26,608 bases of DNA from a virus, in the IMG/VR virus record IMGVR_UViG_3300030060_007485, positions 1-26,608 of that record. The stretch is one strand, 5' to 3'. Every line of letters begins with the position of its first letter. Position 1 is the first letter of the stretch. The notes beneath the pieces are model-generated. The model was given only the letters and a program-made list of their open reading frames with translations, ran no database searches and was not told the origin of the DNA. The translations under genes and the position numbers were made by a program. Positions 19,401 through 26,608 of this stretch are shown here, in pieces.

Positions 19401-19565
19401 ATGGAAACTAAATTAAACGACAACAACAAGATTAGAAAAAGTTTAGCTGTTGATGTTGCTACTTATGAATTGTTACAAGATATTTGTGGCAAGGAAAGAA
19501 GGCCTAAGATAGACCAGTTAAAAGTTCTTATAGAACAAGAACATAACAGACTGTTTGCATCTTAG
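19401..19565 (+). CDS. Ribbon-helix-helix-like small regulator (54 aa)
   Basis: An ATG at 19401 opens 54 codons. KIRKSLAVDVATYELLQDIC reads as a beta strand with alternating residues followed by a helix. KERRPKIDQLKVLIEQEHNR then gives the turn and second helix of an Arc/CopG-like ribbon-helix-helix fold. Such proteins dimerise and bind operators. It is transcribed away from the minus operon from a shared 139-base control region, so self-regulation and control of that operon are likely. No Shine-Dalgarno is seen before the ATG. The fold is inferred from pattern only. Confidence 0.55.
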   Translation: METKLNDNNKIRKSLAVDVATYELLQDICGKERRPKIDQLKVLIEQEHNRLFAS

Positions 19566-19571
19566 AACAAC

Positions 19572-19808
19572 ATGATTAACTTTATAAAAAAGATGTCAGA
19601 GAAAGTTAAAATCAATAGTGATCTGCCAGTAGCAGAAGAAGTAATAGACTTTTATAGTCGGTTGAACTTACAACAACAAGCCTCTCTTATGAGACTTATG
19701 GCTCGTAATCTTATGGTTCATGTAGACGGTAAAGAAGTTTGGGGACAGGAACTAGATTATGAGGTCACTGGTGCTATGATAAAAGCCAGTCAAAAATCAG
19801 GCGATTAG
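19572..19808 (+). CDS. Small helical hypothetical protein (78 aa)
   Basis: The frame starts at 19572, six bases after the regulator stop. An internal ATG at 19593 (MSEKVKI) is a possible alternative, and neither has a clear ribosome site. The product is largely helical (PVAEEVIDFYSRLNLQQQAS, then LMRLMARNLMVHVDGKEVWG and a final helix with AMIKASQK). It has no cysteine and no membrane helix. Its end overlaps the opposing 787-aa gene by 12 bases. It may partner the small regulator, but this is inferred only from adjacency. Confidence 0.55.
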   Translation: MINFIKKMSEKVKINSDLPVAEEVIDFYSRLNLQQQASLMRLMARNLMVHVDGKEVWGQELDYEVTGAMIKASQKSGD

Positions 19809-22160
19809 ACTGCCAATACCTGACATACCCATTTTTCGTCTTGCTATTTCACGATCTTTTTCATCAGGTAAAATAGTTGGTGAAAGTTGTGTAGATATAT
19901 CTAAATTACTTTGTTTATCATCGATTGTTTTATCTCCTCCTAACAAGTCCTCTATGTCTTTTAAGAGGTTGTCAGGTGGAGGTGTTGGAGTCGGTGTAGG
20001 TTGTGGTGGCTGTGTTAAACCAGTTCTTTCTCCAAGCTCTTGAGCTCCTTCTACTACTCCTCTTGTCAGTGTTTGCCCACCGAAATATTCGGGTGAATTA
20101 AAGAACCTAAAAATTTCGTCCACATTTTCGCTTTCGTTCAAAATCATTTTTGTCAGAACCTCGTAGTATTTTTCTTCTTGAGCTCGAGCAATGTTATCTA
20201 AGGTTTCTTCACCCAATCTACCTGTTACGGCTCTGCCCGGCATATTAAGGATTGCATAAATACCCTTAAGTGCACCAGTTTTTATGTCGCCACTTTCTGA
20301 TTTTAGAATTTCTTTGACTGCCTGAAAAGGTTGTGTGTCTGAACTGCCTATCGAGACTTTATATACACCATCTAATATTTCATTTAATTTATATAGTTGT
20401 GTTAATTCGTCAGGTTCTAACATGACCTCCAACATTTCTTTAGTTTTTCTTTGATTAAGATATTGATTAAATTTTGGCAAACCCTCTTGTAAATTTGTTG
20501 GCTTTAAAACTTCTTGAAACTTACCTCTTAAAAAATATTGTTTCATTTCATTAAATAATTCTTGTCCAACATCTAATCCACCTGTTTCAGGTTTTGCTAC
20601 GACATCAGGTAATGGATCAAGCAACGCACTTTTTGCTCGCCTTAAAGAATCAGGTGTAGCATTTGGATCGAAAAATACTTTTATTATATTGCCCGTTTGT
20701 TTATCTGTAGTATATTTTGCTATCTTGCCGAGAATAGTTTTTTCGACCTCTAACAGTGCTGGATTAACGGGGTCGTACAGCTCTCTAGCTAATTTATAGT
20801 TCGGTTCAGCCTCATCCATTAACCTAGTTAAATTTTTCATTATGTTAGTAAACTGTGGATATAAATTAGAGTTACTTCTTACTTCTTCATACAACTCCTT
20901 CAAACTACCTTTTCTTCTTCTGTCTAATGCCTGTAAGCTATTTATTGGATCACCATTTTCGTCCAATAACAGTTTTTTAAAACGATTGAATTGTTCAGCC
21001 TCTCCAACATCTAACTTGACTGTTCTTATAACCTTGCCCTTTGCATCTCTGACCACTCCCTCAGCCATGTCATCTATTACATCTATCAGCTCATCCATAC
21101 CTCTAACCTCTATGTCGTTTGGTGCCTCATCTATTATTTTGTATAAACTTCTAGCTCTCTCCTGTCTAGCTTTAGATATTTTTTCAAGTGAGGCATCTAC
21201 TGCCGTTTTAACACGAGTAGGAACATCTCCAATATCTGCTATTTTTTTTGAGCTTAAAGTGTCTATGTAAGTTTCAACTGCATTGATTACCTGAACATTT
21301 TGATCTTTCAAAAAGTTTCCTATCTGCATTATTTCGGGTTGTCTGTTTAAAAAATGTTGCAAGTTGGCGGCTCGGGCTGGATTGGTAATTGCCTCAGCCT
21401 GTCCCAAAGTTAAGTCTAGGCCAAATTTTTCTTTTGCCTCTTTGATTATTTCAGCTTTATCTTTTTTCAAATTGATCAAGTATCTAAGACTGTCAGGTTC
21501 TTTAGAAAATATATTTAAAACTTGACCTGAACCTCTAGCACCGTAGCCAAAAGGTAGAGCACCAAAACCTGAAGATATGAGCAAATCGTTAAAAGTAGCT
21601 AAGTTTTCTTCAGGACTATTTTCGTAAAAACTATTAATCGCTAGTTGTCTTGCCGTTCTTGGCACTGCACCGCCTAAAAAGGTGCCGATAAAACCACCAG
21701 CCATTGTTTGACCAAGCACATTAGCACCAGCTAAAAAAGGACTACGAAGTGCAGGTGCTTGTGATAATCCTCGTTTGAAACCTGCACCAGCTCCAGCTAA
21801 ACCACCACCCACATCGAAACCGAATGTAACGGCTGGTACAACATTGGGCACTAATGTTTCTGTAAATGCAGAAAAACCTTCAACATCTTCAAATTCTTTT
21901 TTGTAAGTTTTACCCTTGTAGACTTTTTCTCCTGCTGGGTCTTCATAATAAATAGTGCCATTAATGTTTCTGTATTTGAAACTAGGGTCAATACCTTTTT
22001 TAACTAAATCGGGAAACCTTTGTTCAGCTAAAAAACGGATACGAGTTTCAGGATCAATAAATAAGTAAGCCTGTGTTTTTTTTGCTAATTGGTCACTTTT
22101 GCTTTGCGTATCTTCTTCATCAAGAAAACTCTCTAATGTAGAAAAGTCAAATTCGCTCAT
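19797..22160 (-). CDS. Putative internal virion / DNA-ejection protein (787 aa)
   Basis: This is the largest complete gene. The N-terminus (MSEFDFSTLESFLDEEDTQ) leads to RFLAEQRFPDLVKKGIDPSF and an NGTIYYEDPAGE stretch. A Gly/Ala hydrophobic region at about 103-167 could insert in membrane. A long helical middle follows, then a Pro/Thr linker (PQPTPTPTPPP, about 718-730) and a conserved-looking end (LPDEKDREIARRKMGMSGIG). This order of parts resembles the large ejection proteins of podovirus-like phages that leave the capsid with DNA, but it lacks a recognisable lytic transglycosylase motif. The start overlaps the previous gene by ATGA with GAGGAG upstream. Confidence 0.65.
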   Translation of the reverse strand: MSEFDFSTLESFLDEEDTQSKSDQLAKKTQAYLFIDPETRIRFLAEQRFPDLVKKGIDPSFKYRNINGTIYYEDPAGEKVYKGKTYKKEFEDVEGFSAFTETLVPNVVPAVTFGFDVGGGLAGAGAGFKRGLSQAPALRSPFLAGANVLGQTMAGGFIGTFLGGAVPRTARQLAINSFYENSPEENLATFNDLLISSGFGALPFGYGARGSGQVLNIFSKEPDSLRYLINLKKDKAEIIKEAKEKFGLDLTLGQAEAITNPARAANLQHFLNRQPEIMQIGNFLKDQNVQVINAVETYIDTLSSKKIADIGDVPTRVKTAVDASLEKISKARQERARSLYKIIDEAPNDIEVRGMDELIDVIDDMAEGVVRDAKGKVIRTVKLDVGEAEQFNRFKKLLLDENGDPINSLQALDRRRKGSLKELYEEVRSNSNLYPQFTNIMKNLTRLMDEAEPNYKLARELYDPVNPALLEVEKTILGKIAKYTTDKQTGNIIKVFFDPNATPDSLRRAKSALLDPLPDVVAKPETGGLDVGQELFNEMKQYFLRGKFQEVLKPTNLQEGLPKFNQYLNQRKTKEMLEVMLEPDELTQLYKLNEILDGVYKVSIGSSDTQPFQAVKEILKSESGDIKTGALKGIYAILNMPGRAVTGRLGEETLDNIARAQEEKYYEVLTKMILNESENVDEIFRFFNSPEYFGGQTLTRGVVEGAQELGERTGLTQPPQPTPTPTPPPDNLLKDIEDLLGGDKTIDDKQSNLDISTQLSPTILPDEKDREIARRKMGMSGIGSLIA

Positions 22161-23710
22161 TCTAACTCCTCAGGAGCTAAATCGAAAATAGAGTTAAATT
22201 GAAAATTAGGCACATCCGCATATTTTTCTTTAAATTTTTTGTGTATTTCTCTAGCTCTTTTTCTATCTGCTGAACCTTTCATCGTTTTATATTCCTCAGC
22301 CAATCTATTGTACTCCGATTGTGCTCGTGAAACTTCAAATAGATAATTGTATTCTTCAACAGATTGACCTGATTCTAGTGCTTTATAGAAACCCTCTATA
22401 TATCTTTGCCTATCTTCCTCTGTATCTAAACCTGCCACTGGATTGTCACCTTCATAGTAATCTTGGATAGTGCTTTCTAAAAATTTTATATCATCATCAG
22501 AAAAAATTTTATTGTCATTTTCTTCGTCTGTGACAGTTTTGTTGTACCAATCGACTTCGAACTTTTCTAAGCCTCTAACATACTGTGTATAACTTATCTC
22601 ATCATTTGCTAACTGTTTTTCTAATTTATCTGTTTCTACTTGTAAATCTGTGTAGAAGTCAACATCTCTTTGAGCTATTTTTTCTAAAAACGCAAGTTGC
22701 CTACGGAAACCCTCAGCACTTGAGCCTAAGCCCGGCGAGGCCATAATAAAAAGCTCCATTTCCCTGTTCGAAATAGCACCCTTGGTTCTGCTAACGATGT
22801 TCATAGTGAAGTTCATACCCAGCTGTGTGATTAAAATTTTGTCAGCTAATATTCTTTCTTGTTCGTCTGTCGTTAAATTCAAGGAACTTAATAATTTTTG
22901 AAAAGGTAATAAAGTGTTAGACAAAAGACCGAACTCCTCGTCACCAATATTTTCAGCGGCTCGTCTTGCAGAATTTATCTCAACAAGAGTATTTGTACCT
23001 GCTTTATATTTTTCACCTGCATCGTTAAGGAGTTTTTCTTCCCTCCCAACAAAAAGTTTTTCTCTCTCTTTAGGAACACCACTTCCATCGCCACCTATGT
23101 TTATATTGGTTCCACTTATGCTTGTTGGTTGCCCACCGTTTGCTAAAATACTTTCTACCTTATCTTCATTAGCAACAATATTTTTTACTTGTTGAATTTT
23201 ACCATCAGGCATTTTGAAATATAGGTAATCTACTTTTTTGTTTTTATTATCTAAAGTTTTCAGATACTCTTCTCTAGTAAACTCTAATGCTGATCGTTCA
23301 TCTTGCAAAGCCATTTGTGCGGCTATTCTTGCTATCTCTCTGTTTTCTGCATCAGCATCCGCTTTTATTGCTCGCATACGATCACTAGCATTTTTAAAAC
23401 CAACACCTAAACCTATGTATGTTGAACCCATACCTGTGTTTGGTGTCGACAAAAGCCCAGCACCTAACTCGCTTGCAAAATCGTAAATGTTAAATTTTCT
23501 ACGAGCTGGTTGTTGTCCTCTTAATCTTTCAGCATATTTTTGTACATCTGCATCATAATCAGATGAACCTAATTGGATTTTTAGGAAACTCTCAAGTTGC
23601 TCACTAAGATTTTTTTCTTGGTTTTCATCATTATTTTCTTCATTTTCTACACCACCACCCTCTTGAAAAATATCTATTTGTTCGGGTATTTGTGCTCTAG
23701 TTATAGCCAT
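22157..23710 (-). CDS. Putative internal virion structural protein with IDIFQEGGGV tag (517 aa)
   Basis: Residues 12-21 read IDIFQEGGGV, the cleanest copy of the short tag shared with the 592-aa protein and, in split form, the 600-aa one. An acidic N-terminal stretch follows, then a long helical region (about 105-150) and a conserved-looking block ITQLGMNFTMNIVSRTKGAI with EMELFIMASPGL at about 294-328. I recall that block from internal or ejection proteins of environmental phages. There are no membrane helices. It shares one base with the upstream stop (TAATG), has an AGGA ribosome site, and overlaps the ejection protein by ATGA. Confidence 0.65.
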   Translation of the reverse strand: MAITRAQIPEQIDIFQEGGGVENEENNDENQEKNLSEQLESFLKIQLGSSDYDADVQKYAERLRGQQPARRKFNIYDFASELGAGLLSTPNTGMGSTYIGLGVGFKNASDRMRAIKADADAENREIARIAAQMALQDERSALEFTREEYLKTLDNKNKKVDYLYFKMPDGKIQQVKNIVANEDKVESILANGGQPTSISGTNINIGGDGSGVPKEREKLFVGREEKLLNDAGEKYKAGTNTLVEINSARRAAENIGDEEFGLLSNTLLPFQKLLSSLNLTTDEQERILADKILITQLGMNFTMNIVSRTKGAISNREMELFIMASPGLGSSAEGFRRQLAFLEKIAQRDVDFYTDLQVETDKLEKQLANDEISYTQYVRGLEKFEVDWYNKTVTDEENDNKIFSDDDIKFLESTIQDYYEGDNPVAGLDTEEDRQRYIEGFYKALESGQSVEEYNYLFEVSRAQSEYNRLAEEYKTMKGSADRKRAREIHKKFKEKYADVPNFQFNSIFDLAPEELE

Positions 23711-25395
23711 TACTGTCCTGCTCTTGGATTTGCAAAGTTACCGATTGCACCTAAGGCGCTTAAGCCGACACCTAAGCCTGTTTGTAATGGACTTGGTGGT
23801 GGTGCAAATGTTGTTCTTGTTTGGAACTGACCTGCTGGTGCCATGCTGATAAATGGTGCTAATGCTTGGAACTGTGCTAGTGGTGCCTGTTGAGCTTGCA
23901 GTTGATTTCTTCTTTGAGCATCGAGCACTGCTTGTTGTTGTGCTTGTTGTTGTTGACCAAATCCTGCTAACTGTCCTATACCTGCCATGGCTTGTTGTTG
24001 TGCCTGTGCACCTAAGCCTTGTAATTGTGAACCTAAGCCAAACTGTGCTTGCTGTTGTTGTTGTGCTATCTGTTGTTCTAAGTTACCTAATCTACCAAAA
24101 GCTCCTGCTAGTGCTTGTTGACCACCAAATCTTTGACTGCCGATATTACCTAAAGATTGTCCTAGTGCTTGTTGTGAACCTAGTCTCTGTCCTGCTAAAC
24201 CTGATAGAGTTGAACCTAATTGTTGTTGTGCGGAAAGTCTTGATCCAGCTAGACCAGCTAATCCTTGTGAGGCTAATCTTTCTGCCTGTCGTTGTCTTGC
24301 AAACTCACCGAGTCCTGTTTGTTGTGCCTCTGAGAATCCTCTTGCCCTGATGCCACCTAATGCCTCTGCCAGTCCTCTTCCTAATGCTCTTTGTCTCTCT
24401 TCTGCTCCTAATCTAGCTCTTGAACCGAAAGCCGATTCGCCACCTCTAGCTATATCTCCTGCTCTTGCTCCTATGTCGGCAAGTTCGCCTCGCTCCATCA
24501 CATCTCTGACGGTTTGTTGCACGACTTGTTCTTCGAAAGGATTGAAGAATTGTCCAGTCATTCTTGGGTCATAACCACCAAGAGTACCTCTTAACAGACC
24601 CTCAGATTCTCCTAATCGACCACCGAACTGTCCTGTAGCTCCAAGTTGTAAGGCACCGATACCACCAAGACTACGACCAAACTGGTCGGTTGCTCCTCGG
24701 AGTAATTGTTCTTGCTGTCCAAGACCTGACAGTAAACCACCTAAACCTTCCTGTGTTGCTCCTAAACCTTGTAACTCTCTTTCTCTTGCTCGACCTAAAC
24801 CTGCTTGTAAGTCAGCTACACCTCTACGAAAAGCTCCTTGGGCATCTCGTAAAAAAGGTTGTTCTATACCAATAGCTTGTCGAGCTAACTCTTGTGCTCT
24901 AAGTTGGTCAGGAGTAAGACCTGCTACTTGTTCAGGTATGACTATAGGTTTGCCTTCGGCATCGAAGAAAGTTCGCTCTGCGGCACGCATAGCACCCGGT
25001 ATGAAACCACCTTTACCGTCAAGACCAAATAACAGTTGTTTTGTTAGTGCATCTAAACCTGTTTCAACTCTGTCGACCTGTGAGGCAAAAGGTTGTTGTT
25101 GATTTGTCATAGGCATAGGTGGTGGAGGTTGCCCTGTTCCAACCTGTACTGGTTCTTCCAACATTACAGGCATAGGCCTTTTTATAGGTCTTTGTAGTAT
25201 TGGTGTTCCTTGCACTTGAACATCAGGAGGTAAATTAACAGTCGGTTCGAACAAATCATCTCTTATCCGTAATGGTGGACGACCTCTCATTAAACTAGCT
25301 GGCCCTTTATTCTCAACATTCCTTATCACAATATCTTCGTCAGGGTTCCTTTGCTTGATACCACGCATTGTAGCCAATCTACTTAAAAAACTCAT
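23710..25395 (-). CDS. Gly/Gln/Leu-rich repetitive structural protein (561 aa)
   Basis: A Pro-rich N-terminal third (PPPPMPMTN, VNLPPDVQVQG) is followed by a long stretch of Gly, Gln, Leu, Ala and Arg in irregular 11- to 22-residue repeats such as LAGSRLSAQQQLGSTLSGLAG, here split as LAGSRLSAQQQ and LGSTLSGLAG. The centre has FFNPFEEQVVQQTVRDV and AFGSRARLGAEERQR, a pairing I recall from structural proteins of environmental phages (NPYEQQV...AFGGSR pattern). A rod-like, possibly helical, internal or neck protein is likely. The gene is linked by TAATG overlaps on both sides, with no ribosome site at its start, so its synthesis should depend on the upstream gene. Confidence 0.65.
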   Translation of the reverse strand: MSFLSRLATMRGIKQRNPDEDIVIRNVENKGPASLMRGRPPLRIRDDLFEPTVNLPPDVQVQGTPILQRPIKRPMPVMLEEPVQVGTGQPPPPMPMTNQQQPFASQVDRVETGLDALTKQLLFGLDGKGGFIPGAMRAAERTFFDAEGKPIVIPEQVAGLTPDQLRAQELARQAIGIEQPFLRDAQGAFRRGVADLQAGLGRARERELQGLGATQEGLGGLLSGLGQQEQLLRGATDQFGRSLGGIGALQLGATGQFGGRLGESEGLLRGTLGGYDPRMTGQFFNPFEEQVVQQTVRDVMERGELADIGARAGDIARGGESAFGSRARLGAEERQRALGRGLAEALGGIRARGFSEAQQTGLGEFARQRQAERLASQGLAGLAGSRLSAQQQLGSTLSGLAGQRLGSQQALGQSLGNIGSQRFGGQQALAGAFGRLGNLEQQIAQQQQQAQFGLGSQLQGLGAQAQQQAMAGIGQLAGFGQQQQAQQQAVLDAQRRNQLQAQQAPLAQFQALAPFISMAPAGQFQTRTTFAPPPSPLQTGLGVGLSALGAIGNFANPRAGQ

Positions 25396-26608
25396 TATGA
25401 GCTAGGTTGTGCAGAAGATTCGAAAGCATCCATAATCTTATACATGTTTTCCATTCCTCTGTTCCTATCCTCCTCTAAAGATGGTACTAAACTTATGATA
25501 CCACCTTGGTTTTGTATTTCGTAAGAACCAGCTCCTCTAACTGCTTGTCCTGTCATTACGAACTCGCCATCACTTAACATAGCTGGTATATCATCACTTG
25601 TCTCTGTACCCGCTCCGTTGATCGGTCCATCCCTTCTTGGAAAGTCTTGAGGTTCAGGTTCACCACCTTCTTGTAATCTCTGTACGGCACCGCCTTGTGC
25701 ATACTGCATGACTGGGCCACCACCCATCATGCCACTGACCATGCCACCTTGTAAATCTTCTAAGCCATTACCATAAACTCCGCCACCGTATGCCATAGGT
25801 CTTGGTTGTCCACCTGAAAGTTCAGGTAAAGTACCTTGCGGTAGTAAACCAAACTCAACAGGATTTGGTGCTGGTTGTCCCATTCTCCGTGCTATCTCGG
25901 CCTCTATATTATATCTACCACTAGCATCCATAGTTGTTAATGGTGTAAGTGGGACACCTGTTTGACCTTTAGCCTCTTGGTAAGCCAGTTGACCTAATTT
26001 ACCTGCAAGTGCTCCTGCTCCTGCCAAGCCTAGTAAACTACCTAAACCGCCACCACCAAGTAGTCCACCGCCACCTTCGCCTTGTCCTCCACCAAGTAAT
26101 CTATTTTTTACACTACCTACTAAACCCTTACCGCTTGGGTCAATGCCTAAAATATCGTCTAAGAAATTAAAACCTCTTCTGCCTGAGCCACTGACTTGTC
26201 CTTGGCCTTGACCCATACCCATAGGTAAACCCTCTTGGTCATAAACAACTTGTCCGCCACCGCTAATGACATCTCCTGCTTGACCTACATTACCAAAAAT
26301 ACTTCTTATTCCGCCTTGTTTTAAACCACTGCCTAGTGCTCGTAATTTGTCACCAAACTGAGCTTTTGCAAAAGCCGCATCACCCATGCCACCAACATTA
26401 GCGATATTACCAAAAGCCTTACCAGTCCCATATCCTGATATGGCACCTGTTACGGCTCCTTTGATACCTTTTCCTGCGGCTAAGTTAGTCGCCGCACCGA
26501 TTGCCGCGGCTAAAGGTGGCCCAACACCCGGTATAAAATTTGCTAAGGTGCCTGCATAAGGTGCAATTTTTTTAGCAAATTTTTTAAGTTTTTTTCCAAT
26601 TTTTTTAA
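25395..26608 (-). CDS. Gly-rich structural protein with SDDIPAMLSDGEFV motif (runs off right edge)
   Basis: The frame stays open to the right edge, so the start is outside; 403 residues and a partial codon are visible. The visible N-terminal part is basic then hydrophobic (KKLKKFAKKIAPYAGTLANF, GVGPPLAAAIGAATNLA). The middle is poly-Gly. Near the C-terminus are YAQGGAV and LQEGGEP and then DGPINGAGTETSDDIPAML followed by SDGEFVMTGQAVRGAG (encoded at 25527-25631), a motif I recall from structural or tape-measure-like phage proteins. The stop shares a base with the next start (TAATG). An ATG at 26387 exists but the frame clearly continues upstream. Confidence 0.7.
   Translation of the reverse strand, partial: KKIGKKLKKFAKKIAPYAGTLANFIPGVGPPLAAAIGAATNLAAGKGIKGAVTGAISGYGTGKAFGNIANVGGMGDAAFAKAQFGDKLRALGSGLKQGGIRSIFGNVGQAGDVISGGGQVVYDQEGLPMGMGQGQGQVSGSGRRGFNFLDDILGIDPSGKGLVGSVKNRLLGGGQGEGGGGLLGGGGLGSLLGLAGAGALAGKLGQLAYQEAKGQTGVPLTPLTTMDASGRYNIEAEIARRMGQPAPNPVEFGLLPQGTLPELSGGQPRPMAYGGGVYGNGLEDLQGGMVSGMMGGGPVMQYAQGGAVQRLQEGGEPEPQDFPRRDGPINGAGTETSDDIPAMLSDGEFVMTGQAVRGAGSYEIQNQGGIISLVPSLEEDRNRGMENMYKIMDAFESSAQPSS

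Noticed and set aside
23853-24350. A 165-codon plus-strand frame of mainly Val and Leu
   Set aside because: It is the complement of the Gln/Gly/Leu repeats of the 561-aa structural gene. Low-complexity coding DNA gives long open frames on the other strand.
1-26608. CRISPR arrays, tRNA genes, insertion sequences and toxin-antitoxin pairs
   Set aside because: No regularly spaced repeats, tRNA-like folds, transposase motifs or recognisable toxin-antitoxin pair were found. The ribbon-helix-helix-like protein has a neighbour, but that neighbour resembles no known toxin.

Overview
The window is a stretch of tailed double-stranded DNA phage genome, AT-rich by eye. It has phage-style gene packing: 1, 4 and 8 bp overlaps, tiny genes, strong GGAGG ribosome sites and almost no spare DNA. 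There is no rRNA, tRNA, transposon or cellular housekeeping gene. The tail-fibre N-terminus, the 22-residue spike-type repeats, the Gly/Gln-rich structural proteins and the SDDIPAMLSDGEFV motif recall phages known mainly from marine metagenomes. That placement is inference. The host is not identifiable from the sequence.

Layout from left to right. (1) 1-3033, minus: the 5' part of a tail-fibre-like gene, a repeat protein, a 45-aa protein and a 592-aa multidomain protein. I read that protein as a virion-associated effector with ParB-like and RelA/SpoT-like segments. (2) 3070-6193, minus: a serine recombinase and a run of small accessory genes, three of them 49 aa or shorter. (3) 6352-8136, plus: seven tightly coupled small genes, ended by a terminator lying inside the opposing gene. 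(4) 8090-14932, minus: a second large protein that shares an N-terminal module with the 592-aa one, a 2-oxoglutarate oxygenase, the small terminase subunit, a mini SET-domain protein, a micro membrane protein, a possible origin, a Mom-like DNA modification protein and a Toprim primase-VapE helicase. (5) 15014-17592, plus: an SSB-like protein ending in DIPF, a DUF3310 protein, a second oxygenase and a PD-(D/E)XK exonuclease. (6) 17595-19261, minus: an OB-fold-like protein and three small genes from a sharp promoter. (7) 19401-19808, plus: a ribbon-helix-helix-like regulator and a small protein. (8) 19797 to the right edge, minus: four large structural or DNA-ejection proteins.

The genes fit a working picture. 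Regions 4 and 5 replicate, recombine, modify and package DNA. Regions 7 and 8 carry a regulator and the ejected virion proteins. The two effector-like proteins (592 and 600 aa) carry the same kind of short N-terminal signature (DIF plus FQxGGxV) as a 517-aa structural protein. They also share a Gly/Ala hydrophobic module that is followed by unrelated C-terminal parts.

The strongest candidates for something undescribed are this tag-plus-module effector pair, a set of promoters whose -10 box lies only 6-8 bp before the start codon (predicting leaderless mRNAs), terminators buried in opposing genes, and two structured non-coding stretches (4332-4478 and 10457-10799). Missing from the window are the large terminase, portal, major capsid protein, DNA polymerase and lysis genes, so it is only part of a genome.
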